Positions 31,509 through 36,235 of a stretch of DNA of 36,235 bases are shown here, in pieces. Numbering within the stretch: the stretch's first letter is position 1; each line of letters begins with the position of its first letter. The stretch is from a virus, in the IMG/VR virus record IMGVR_UViG_3300043429_000461, positions 1-36,235 of that record; one strand, 5' to 3'. The translations under genes were made by a program, and so were the position numbers. Below the pieces are notes generated by a model that worked only from the letters and a program-made list of their open reading frames with translations, was not told the origin of the DNA and did no database searches.

Positions 31509-31531
31509 AAAAAAACCGCCTCGGTGGGCGG
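31509..31531 (-). terminator. Terminator after the repressor gene
   Basis: Minus reading: GCCGCC-caccga-GGCGG followed by seven T (31515-31509), 19 bases after the repressor stop. It separates repressor mRNA from the leftward promoter. The 60 bases between it and the operators contain no gene. Confidence 0.8.
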
Positions 31532-31549
31532 CTTGTGTGTGTGGATGCG

Positions 31550-32257
31550 TTACACCCGCTCACTCTGCTTGTAAACCACCTCGCCAATCAGGACGGTGCT
31601 GTCGTCACATAGCTTGCGCGGGTGGCGGCGCTGGTCGGCGTTGTCGCTGCTCAGCCACCACTGGCCCGCGTCCATCAATAGGCGCTTTACGGCCACCTCG
31701 CCGTAGTAGGCCACCAGGAATGCCACGCCGTCTTTGGGTGTGGTGCTTTCGGTGTTGACCACGATCAGGTCATCTGGCCACAGACTTGGCACCATACTCT
31801 CACCGGCCACGCGCAAGGCCATCAGGCGCTCCGGCCGGTAGTTGTGTGTTTTGTACCAGTCCGCCCGAAAGACGATGGGGGCTGTGTCATGCACATCCTC
31901 AATGGCGAACCCGGCAATGCCCGCCTGGGCCTTCACTGATACCCGGCGCACTGCCGGGTAGTCGGGGTTGTTCTCCAGCTCAATCTCCGACGCCGGGCCA
32001 CCCTCCGCGCTGGCAACGAAGCTGGGCATGCTCGCAGCAATCACGTTGGGCTCAATTGGCCCATCTCCAGTGGCCAGCCATTCAGCGCTGACTTGCAGCG
32101 CCCTTGCAAATGCCATCGCGCTTGATTTGATGCCGCGTTTTCCAGCCTCGATGTTGCCCACGGTGCCGGTGGCAACGCCCGCCTTCTGGGCAAGCTCAAT
32201 TTGGTTCAGCCCACGGAGTTTGCGGGCGTGTTTCAGTCTGGCGGCTGGCGTGCTCAT
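31550..32257 (-). CDS. CI-like phage repressor, S24 self-cleaving
   Basis: 235 aa. Residues 4-60 form an HTH_3 domain (LKHARKLRGLNQIELAQKAG, then VATGTVGNIEAGKRGI). The C-terminal LexA/S24 peptidase domain has Ala112-Gly113 as likely cleavage site (KAQAGIAG), the nucleophile Ser154 in GESMVPSLWPDD and the general base Lys191 in YYGEVAVKRLL. Cleavage stimulated by RecA would induce the phage. It maintains lysogeny by occupying the operators at 31408 and 32307, which flank the gene. ATG 32255-32257 with weak GGA upstream; its own promoter in 32258-32320 is not clear, as expected for an activated maintenance promoter. Confidence 0.92.
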   Translation of the reverse strand: MSTPAARLKHARKLRGLNQIELAQKAGVATGTVGNIEAGKRGIKSSAMAFARALQVSAEWLATGDGPIEPNVIAASMPSFVASAEGGPASEIELENNPDYPAVRRVSVKAQAGIAGFAIEDVHDTAPIVFRADWYKTHNYRPERLMALRVAGESMVPSLWPDDLIVVNTESTTPKDGVAFLVAYYGEVAVKRLLMDAGQWWLSSDNADQRRHPRKLCDDSTVLIGEVVYKQSERV

Positions 32258-32283
32258 GATTTTTCCAGTAAATCACAAAAGAC

Positions 32284-32299
32284 ACTCACGAAAGATTGA
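32284..32299. promoter_or_regulatory. Second right operator, degenerate
   Basis: ACTCAC-GAAA-GATTGA keeps CTCAC of the left half and little of the right. Its centre lies 23 bases from the perfect site at 32307. Mirrors the pair at the left promoter, so it may be a weaker site for cooperative binding. Confidence 0.4.
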
Positions 32300-32324
32300 C
32301 CGCAACTCTCACTTGTGTGAGAAT
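32296..32324 (+). promoter_or_regulatory. Rightward immunity promoter (pR-like)
   Basis: TTGACC (32296-32301), 17-base spacer, GAGAAT (32319-32324). Transcription would start about 32331, one base before the Cro-like ATG, so the mRNA is probably leaderless. Confidence 0.82.
32307..32322. promoter_or_regulatory. Repressor operator, right, perfect palindrome
   Basis: TCTCAC-TTGT-GTGAGA overlaps spacer and -10 of the rightward promoter, exactly as the left operator does. The two half-sites equal those at 31408-31423. Confidence 0.82.
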
Positions 32325-32331
32325 GTCGGCC

Positions 32332-32526
32332 ATGAACGATCTTGACCAAGCAATTCAGGCCGCTGGCGGTGTCAGCGCGCTGGCCCGAACTATCGGCGTG
32401 AAAACGCCGCACAGCATCAGCATGTGGAAGAAGCGCGGCGCTGTGCCGCACGCCTGGAGTCTTGTGCTTGGGGAGTTCCTCAAGAAGCAAGCCCGCAAGC
32501 GTAAGCCCACCAAAGAGGTGGCTTGA
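32332..32526 (+). CDS. Cro/YdaS-like regulator
   Basis: 64 aa from ATG 32332 (MNDLDQAIQAAGGVSALART), seven bases after the -10, so probably translated from a leaderless mRNA; another in-frame ATG at 32323 lies inside the -10 and is excluded. The pattern AAGGVSALARTIGVK...ISMWKKRGAVPHAW is typical of YdaS/Cro-type helix-turn-helix proteins. A basic tail (KKQARKRKPTKEVA) follows. Divergent to the repressor across the operators, hence the lytic switch protein. Confidence 0.85.
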   Translation: MNDLDQAIQAAGGVSALARTIGVKTPHSISMWKKRGAVPHAWSLVLGEFLKKQARKRKPTKEVA

Positions 32527-32529
32527 GCC

Positions 32530-32673
32530 ATGCACCACTTTCCCCGGCCCATAGGCCGCACCACGCCTTGCAGCCAAGTCTCCTACTGGACTGCCGGGAC
32601 TGACACCACCCCGCACTGCGCAATCGCCCCCATTGGGGCTGATGGGCTGGTGCGGCCTACGGGGGTTTTCTGA
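32530..32673 (+). CDS. Small hypothetical protein after cro
   Basis: 47 aa (MHHFPRPIGRTTPCSQVSYW at the N-terminus). It occupies the whole space between the Cro-like stop and the next ATG, which directly follows its TGA. Rich in Pro, Thr and Gly with two Cys; ends LVRPTGVF. No Shine-Dalgarno is clear, so translation may depend on coupling to cro. No family recognised. Confidence 0.5.
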   Translation: MHHFPRPIGRTTPCSQVSYWTAGTDTTPHCAIAPIGADGLVRPTGVF

Positions 32674-32913
32674 ATGAGCGCCGACAAAACCGAATTGCGC
32701 GGCCTGGTGCCTGCTGAATTGGCTGCAGCACTGGATGCCATCGCCATGAGCAAGGGCATGAATCGCAACGACTACGTGAACTTGGTTCTGGACGCTGAGT
32801 GCAAGAGGGTGTGCCATGAGTCCATGGTCATCCATCGTGTGCTGCGTGGCAATCCGTATCTCTCGGATAGCCACGGAGTGGCCCGCGAACCAGCATCGAG
32901 GTTCCACGCATGA
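32674..32913 (+). CDS. Ribbon-helix-helix-type small regulator
   Basis: 79 aa. LRGLVPAELAAALDAIAMSK, then GMNRNDYVNLVLDAECKRV is the strand-helix-helix pattern of Arc/MetJ-like DNA binders (beta strand near residues 8-12, helices at 13-25 and 30-44). C-terminal 35 residues are not recognised. The stop overlaps the next start (ATGA). Possibly a second early regulator, comparable in place to CII, though of another fold (inference). Confidence 0.7.
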   Translation: MSADKTELRGLVPAELAAALDAIAMSKGMNRNDYVNLVLDAECKRVCHESMVIHRVLRGNPYLSDSHGVAREPASRFHA

Positions 32914-33203
32914 CACGCAAACAACCCGACCTATTCGGCACCCCGGCCATGGCCGTGGACCGCTTTGAGAAGGACGCCATGGGCTTTCTGCTGGCCTACG
33001 CCAAGCGCATGGGCGCCAAGTCCTTCAGCGCGGAAGAGGTGACCCTGGCAGCCATGAAGAAGGGCATCGCCAGCACCGACTTGCGGCACTGGGGGCAAAT
33101 CTTCAACCAAGCCACCCGTGACGGCGCGATTGTTCGCTCAGGCGAGGCATACAGGCGCGTGATGGGCAATGGGACGCTGGCACTTGGCTGGAGGGCTGCG
33201 TAA
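32910..33203 (+). CDS. Hypothetical early protein, winged-helix-like
   Basis: 97 aa. GFLLAYAKRMGAKSFSAEEV, then GIASTDLRHWGQIFNQATRD and GAIVRSGEAYRRVMGNGTLA follow the pattern of a small winged helix often found just before phage replication genes. The stop TAA shares its last base with the next ATG. Probable replication accessory; unproven. Confidence 0.7.
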   Translation: MTRKQPDLFGTPAMAVDRFEKDAMGFLLAYAKRMGAKSFSAEEVTLAAMKKGIASTDLRHWGQIFNQATRDGAIVRSGEAYRRVMGNGTLALGWRAA

Positions 33204-33967
33204 TGCACTACTACAAACGAAACCTGGGCGACTACGCCAAAAAAGCTGGCCGTTTGTCCATGCTTCAGCACGGTTCGTACACGCTCTTGATAGATGCGTG
33301 CTACGACCGTGAACAGTTCCCCACGCTTGAAGAGGCCATTGATTGGACCTGGGCCAGTTCCACCGCCGAAGTTGAGGCCGTGGAGTTCGTTTTGCGCAAA
33401 TTCTTCACCCTTGAGGATGGTCGCTACGTCCAAAAACGCATCCAAGAAGAGATTGCGGAGTACCACGAAAAATCCACGACCAACGCACGAATTGCACAAG
33501 AGCGTGAGGCCAAGCGCAAGGAGTCGTCAACGAATCGTGCACGAACCGTGAACGCGACGCCTCAAAAACAAAACGAACCGCCACCTAACCAAGAACCAAT
33601 AACCATTAACCAAGAACCAGAAGAGGGGGATACGCGCAAGCGCGCACCCACCCCCCCCAAGGTCGCAAAACCTGCCGAAGTGGCCGAACAAACCTGGGCC
33701 GACTGGCTGCAACTCCGCAAGGCCAAAAAAGCGCCCGTGACGGAAACGGTCCTGAAGTCGGCCATCAGCGAATCGGCCAAGGCCGGGCTTCCGCTGGACC
33801 GGTTCTTGGGCATCTGGTGCGCCAGGGGGTCGCAAGGCCTGGAGGCCTCTTGGCTGACCGACAACGAACGCCGCCAGCACGGCCACCACAACGGTTTCAA
33901 AACCGCCCGGCAGCAAATGATCGAGGGCGGTGCTGCCGCCATTTTTGACGGAGCCACCCATGTCTGA
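33203..33967 (+). CDS. DUF1376-type phage replication protein
   Basis: 254 aa. N-terminal 95 residues: MHYYKRNLGDYAKKAGRLSM, then LLIDACYDREQFPTLEEAID and RKFFTLEDGRYVQKRIQEEI, the characteristic DUF1376 domain of phage replication initiators. A Gln/Asn/Pro/Glu-rich linker (about 110-150) is followed by a C-terminal helical domain with TWADWLQLRKAKKAPVTETV and SWLTDNERRQHGHHN. Plays the part of an O-type initiator. The origin may lie in the linker-coding stretch around 33550-33660, which has short repeats (ACCAAGAACCA twice), but this is tentative. Confidence 0.82.
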   Translation: MHYYKRNLGDYAKKAGRLSMLQHGSYTLLIDACYDREQFPTLEEAIDWTWASSTAEVEAVEFVLRKFFTLEDGRYVQKRIQEEIAEYHEKSTTNARIAQEREAKRKESSTNRARTVNATPQKQNEPPPNQEPITINQEPEEGDTRKRAPTPPKVAKPAEVAEQTWADWLQLRKAKKAPVTETVLKSAISESAKAGLPLDRFLGIWCARGSQGLEASWLTDNERRQHGHHNGFKTARQQMIEGGAAAIFDGATHV

Positions 33968-34475
33968 TTTTTCCAATGTCGCCACCACGGTCGCCTCTGC
34001 TCAGGCCAAGCCCCAGCAGCCCGACCAGGCCCACATCCGCAAGCTGTTCATGCTGCTGCACGGCGCATACGGCAACCCCTTCATTGCGAAATTTTCCAGC
34101 GGCGAGCGTGACGCGGACGGCAAAGACAAGGGCATCCGCTCCGCGATGATGGTGTGGGCACACGGCCTCAAAGAGTTCACCCCCGACGTGGTTGAAGCCG
34201 CAGCAAAGCGCTACACGCTGCTCTACCCCGAGTTCCCGCCAAACCTGCCGCAGTTTGAGGCGGTTTGCCGGTCCATGGCACCTCGCAAAACCTTTGCCGA
34301 AGAGCAAGGCTTACCCGCCCTGCCCGCCCCAAAGCAAACGCTGGCGCAGGTCGCATTTGATGCAGTCGGAGATGGCCGTGACTGGGCGCGACGAATCCTT
34401 GCTGGCGTGGCCGCTGGCGACAAGCGTTCGCCAACGGTGGTGCGCTTTGCCAAGGAGGCATTGGCTCATGCGTAA
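33960..34475 (+). CDS. Putative helicase loader (P-like)
   Basis: 171 aa from ATG 33960, overlapping the initiator gene by 8 bases. Blocks: IRKLFMLLHGAYGNPFIAKF, MVWAHGLKEFTPDVVEAAAK and YPEFPPNLPQFEAVCRSM are the pattern of lambda-P-like loaders of the host DnaB helicase. C-terminal RDWARRILAGVAAGDKRSPT is basic. Position next to an O-like initiator agrees. Family membership is from memory. Confidence 0.7.
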   Translation: MSDFSNVATTVASAQAKPQQPDQAHIRKLFMLLHGAYGNPFIAKFSSGERDADGKDKGIRSAMMVWAHGLKEFTPDVVEAAAKRYTLLYPEFPPNLPQFEAVCRSMAPRKTFAEEQGLPALPAPKQTLAQVAFDAVGDGRDWARRILAGVAAGDKRSPTVVRFAKEALAHA

Positions 34476-34665
34476 GTGGCCTGAACCCCTGGTAGCCGCC
34501 ATCCGCGCTGAGCTGCAAGGCAACGCCCGCCGCGACCTGATTGGCTGGGCACACCGCACGGTGGACGCCAAAGCCACAAAGAAGCCCGTCAGCGCACATG
34601 ACCTTGAGCGCGCCCGCTTGGTCCTGGTCCTCGCCAGTGAAAGCCGCAATGGACAGCCAACATGA
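34468..34665 (+). CDS. Hypothetical small protein
   Basis: 65 aa (MRKWPEPLVAAIRAELQGNA at the N-terminus). ATG 34468 has AAGGAGG nine bases upstream and overlaps the preceding stop by 8 bases. Basic and helical, with RRDLIGWAHRTVDAKATKKP. Part of the replication operon; unknown function. Confidence 0.65.
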   Translation: MRKWPEPLVAAIRAELQGNARRDLIGWAHRTVDAKATKKPVSAHDLERARLVLVLASESRNGQPT

Positions 34666-34846
34666 ATTTGAACGTGCCGCAGCCCATTACGCCGAACTTG
34701 CCCTTGAACCCGGATGGTGGGACTACTGCCGCCACCAGGTCACAGAGCTTGAGCAGGACAAGTGCGGGCTTTACGCCGGGCTCCGCGCGGAAGTCCGCAA
34801 GCGGATTGACGCAGCCAAAGCCAGTGCGAAGCCCGGACCACGGTGA
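34649..34846 (+). CDS. Hypothetical small protein
   Basis: 65 aa (MDSQHEFERAAAHYAELALE at the N-terminus). Its amphipathic helices (CRHQVTELEQDKCGLYAGLR) and PGWWDYC core make it the convincing frame here. A 99-codon open frame at 34662-34961 in another phase looks unnatural over the shared part. It overlaps the preceding gene by 17 bases. Function unknown. Confidence 0.65.
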   Translation: MDSQHEFERAAAHYAELALEPGWWDYCRHQVTELEQDKCGLYAGLRAEVRKRIDAAKASAKPGPR

Positions 34847-34847
34847 C

Positions 34848-34961
34848 GTGGACGACTTGGACGATTTCCCACCCCGCCGCCGGTATTTGACCGCCGGCAC
34901 CTGGGGCATCAAGACGCCGGGGTTGCGCCGGGCACACCCATTTGAAGGGCTCATGGCATGA
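34848..34961 (+). CDS. Very small protein before the resolvase gene, GTG start
   Basis: 37 aa, acidic N-terminus (MDDLDDFPPRRRYLTAGTWG when begun at GTG 34848), then basic. It fills the space between the 65-aa gene stop (34846) and the resolvase ATG at 34958, overlapping the latter as ATGA. An earlier GTG at 34824 is an alternative. No ribosome site is clear; supported by spacing and composition only. Confidence 0.4.
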   Translation: MDDLDDFPPRRRYLTAGTWGIKTPGLRRAHPFEGLMA

Positions 34962-35383
34962 GGGTTCTCGGAATTGACCCCGGCCTGTCCACCGGGTTCG
35001 CCATTTTTGAAGGCGGCAAGCTGGTCAACCTGCAAACCGGTTCCCCTTGGGACATGGCCGGGATGATTGCGCACCTCAAACCGGCCCGCGTGGTGTTTGA
35101 GGATTCGCGCCTGCAGTCCAACGTGTGGAGCGCAGTCGGCACCAAGGCAGCGGCCTGCAAGATTGCACGCAACGTGGGGCAGATTGACGCATGGTGCGCC
35201 TACATCGTGGCCGTGTGCGAGGGCAACCAGGTTGCAGCCCATGGCATCAGCCCCAAGGGCAAGGGCAAGAAAGTCGGCGCGGAAGAGTTTGGGCGCATCA
35301 CCGGCTGGGCCGGTGCCAGCAACCAGCACAACCGCGACGCAGCCATGGTCGCGTGGCCATACAGGGTGGTGCGCAATGCCTGA
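34958..35383 (+). CDS. RuvC-like Holliday junction resolvase
   Basis: 141 aa. GIDPGLSTGFAIFEGGKL (residues 5-22) carries the first catalytic Asp7 and the RuvC/RNase-H-like strand pattern; VVFEDSRLQ (45-53) gives Glu48 and Asp49; QHNRDAAMVAWPY near the C-terminus gives the last acidic residue. Cleaves branched DNA before packaging or in recombination. ATGA overlap at the start; its end overlaps the next gene by 8 bases. Confidence 0.85.
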   Translation: MRVLGIDPGLSTGFAIFEGGKLVNLQTGSPWDMAGMIAHLKPARVVFEDSRLQSNVWSAVGTKAAACKIARNVGQIDAWCAYIVAVCEGNQVAAHGISPKGKGKKVGAEEFGRITGWAGASNQHNRDAAMVAWPYRVVRNA

Positions 35384-35840
35384 AATCGTCGTCATGCGTG
35401 GCAACGACGGCAAGCTGTGCGGCCTGGGCGAAAAGCACAACGCCAGCCTCGTCAAGTTCCGCCGTGTGCTGCAGGAGGCTGAGATTGGCCAGACGTTCAG
35501 CTTCGCCTACAAGCTGCCGCGCAGCCCCCAGCACCACCGCTGGTTCTTCGCCCGCGTCAACGAGTTGCTGGGCATGCAGGAGACATTCACCGACCTTGAG
35601 CACCTGCTGGTGTTCCTGAAGGTGGGCGCTGGCTTCGTGGAGTTCCTGCCTGGCACCGACGGCCAGCTTGTGGCTGTGCCCAAGTCCATCGCCTGGCACA
35701 CCCTGGATGAGCGCGAGTTCACCGAGGCGCGCATGGCCATGCAGACCTTTTTGTGGACGGAGCCCGCCCAGGCGGCGCTGTGGCCACACCTCAACCCTGA
35801 CCAGCGTTACGCGATGGTTGACCAATGGAGCCGTGGATGA
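35376..35840 (+). CDS. DUF1367-like phage protein
   Basis: 154 aa from ATG 35376. SFAYKLPRSPQHHRWFFARV, then HLLVFLKVGAGFVEFLP and SIAWHTLDEREFTEARMAMQ recall DUF1367 proteins (RNxxxHRKFFALLN...), common near Nin-region genes of lambdoid phages; the match is from memory. No function is established. Followed by the Ref-like nuclease with ATGA overlap. Confidence 0.65.
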   Translation: MPEIVVMRGNDGKLCGLGEKHNASLVKFRRVLQEAEIGQTFSFAYKLPRSPQHHRWFFARVNELLGMQETFTDLEHLLVFLKVGAGFVEFLPGTDGQLVAVPKSIAWHTLDEREFTEARMAMQTFLWTEPAQAALWPHLNPDQRYAMVDQWSRG

Positions 35841-36124
35841 CCACCAAAGCAGAACACGAACACATGGGCCGGGTGGCTGAGCTGGGTTGCTACCTGTGCC
35901 GCCACCTTGGGTACGGGCCATCACCGGCCCAGGTGCACCACTTGCGCGAAGGCCAGGGCATGGCCCAGCGCGCCAGTCATTTTTTGACCATCCCACTCTG
36001 CGACGCCCACCACGCCAACAGCAGCCCCGATGGCATTCATGGCCAGCGCCGGGCCTGGAAGTTGGCAGGCGTCGGGGAGATGGATGGATTGGCAGACACG
36101 ATTGAAAGGTTGATGACCAAATGA
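35837..36124 (+). CDS. Ref-like HNH nuclease
   Basis: 95 aa from ATG 35837, overlapping the preceding stop (ATGA); an ATG four codons earlier is possible. CYLCRHLGYGPSPAQVHHLR, then EGQGMAQRASHFLTIPLCDA, HHANSSPDGIHGQRRAW is the pattern of the P1 Ref (recombination enhancement function) family, RecA-dependent HNH nucleases with a Cys pair and His cluster. Shorter than P1 Ref because the N-terminal extension is lacking. Sits in a Nin-like region after the resolvase. Confidence 0.85.
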   Translation: MTTKAEHEHMGRVAELGCYLCRHLGYGPSPAQVHHLREGQGMAQRASHFLTIPLCDAHHANSSPDGIHGQRRAWKLAGVGEMDGLADTIERLMTK

Positions 36125-36235
36125 AATCAAAGTTTGAGTACCAAGGCGAGGCGTTCGCGACAAAGGCAAAAGTTGGTATGCGAAAGTCGCTCAGGACAGC
36201 TACAGAACTGGCTGAAGAATTTGGCATGACCTTGA
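36121..36235 (+). CDS. Partial gene at window end
   Basis: 38 codons are visible (MKSKFEYQGEAFATKAKVGM at the N-terminus), no stop before the window ends. ATGA overlap with the Ref-like gene indicates continuation of the operon. The last residues (LRTATELAEEFGMTL) may begin a helix-turn-helix. Too short for assignment. Confidence 0.6.
   Translation, partial: MKSKFEYQGEAFATKAKVGMRKSLRTATELAEEFGMTL

Noticed and set aside
34662-34961. 99-codon frame starting with an ATGA overlap
   Set aside because: Its first two thirds overlap the much more protein-like 65-aa gene in another phase. Only the last part (34848-34961) is kept, as a small separate gene.
1-36235. tRNA, tmRNA, rRNA or insertion sequence
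   Set aside because: No cloverleaf with a CCA-type end, no rRNA-like block, no transposase and no flanking target duplications were recognised by eye; a tRNA scan would be needed to exclude a degenerate one.

Overview
The window looks like a large part of a temperate tailed-phage (or prophage) genome from a GC-rich betaproteobacterium, probably Burkholderiales/Comamonadaceae-like. This rests on: a cleavable CI-type repressor facing a Cro-like gene; a terminase-portal-scaffold-capsid series; and a Red-type recombination cluster with SSB and dUTPase. Host assignment is inferred only from codon and GC style and protein flavour. No integrase, attachment site, lysis gene or tRNA was seen, so the genome is probably not complete here.

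Layout. (1) 45-17580, minus strand: the late operon, transcribed right to left: small and large terminase, portal, scaffold-like protein, DUF4043-type major capsid protein, head-tail adaptor, then tail/virion proteins. The last three of these are large, and two are internally repetitive. (2) 17691-19618, plus strand: a promoter over a direct repeat, then a chain of very small genes, mostly joined by 4-base ATGA overlaps, with a KorA/TrfB-like helix-turn-helix gene as the last member. (3) 30514-19609, minus strand: the early-left operon, with small membrane proteins, a coiled-coil protein, a Bet/RecT-type annealase, an inserted HNH endonuclease, a YqaJ/lambda-type exonuclease, RdgC, a Gp49-family protein, SSB, a DUF4406 protein, a double-HTH protein, dUTPase and many small unknowns. 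(4) 30525-31398, minus strand: no convincing gene, but an about 870-base stretch packed with hairpins. (5) 31406-32332: the immunity switch, with two near-identical promoters carrying the same 16-base palindromic operator. (6) 32332-36235, plus strand: Cro-like protein, small regulators, a DUF1376-type replication protein, a putative helicase loader, a RuvC-like resolvase, a DUF1367-like protein, a Ref-like HNH nuclease and a truncated last gene.

How it works together (inference). The repressor, which has the S24 self-cleavage residues, would shut both operator promoters in lysogeny and release them on RecA activation. The rightward promoter gives Cro and replication functions. The leftward promoter does not lead into a gene: it leads straight into the hairpin-rich region, which starts with a perfect 7-bp hairpin at the predicted +1 and ends in a strong intrinsic terminator 11 bases before the first early-left gene.

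The most exciting element is that region: a candidate giant structured phage RNA of about 870 nt under direct repressor control. At least five hairpins carry UUCG loops in the minus-strand reading only, which fixes the strand. Size and phage setting recall GOLLD/ROOL-type RNAs, but I cannot test membership and it may be a new class. It could act as a free RNA, or in cis on read-through into the recombination operon.
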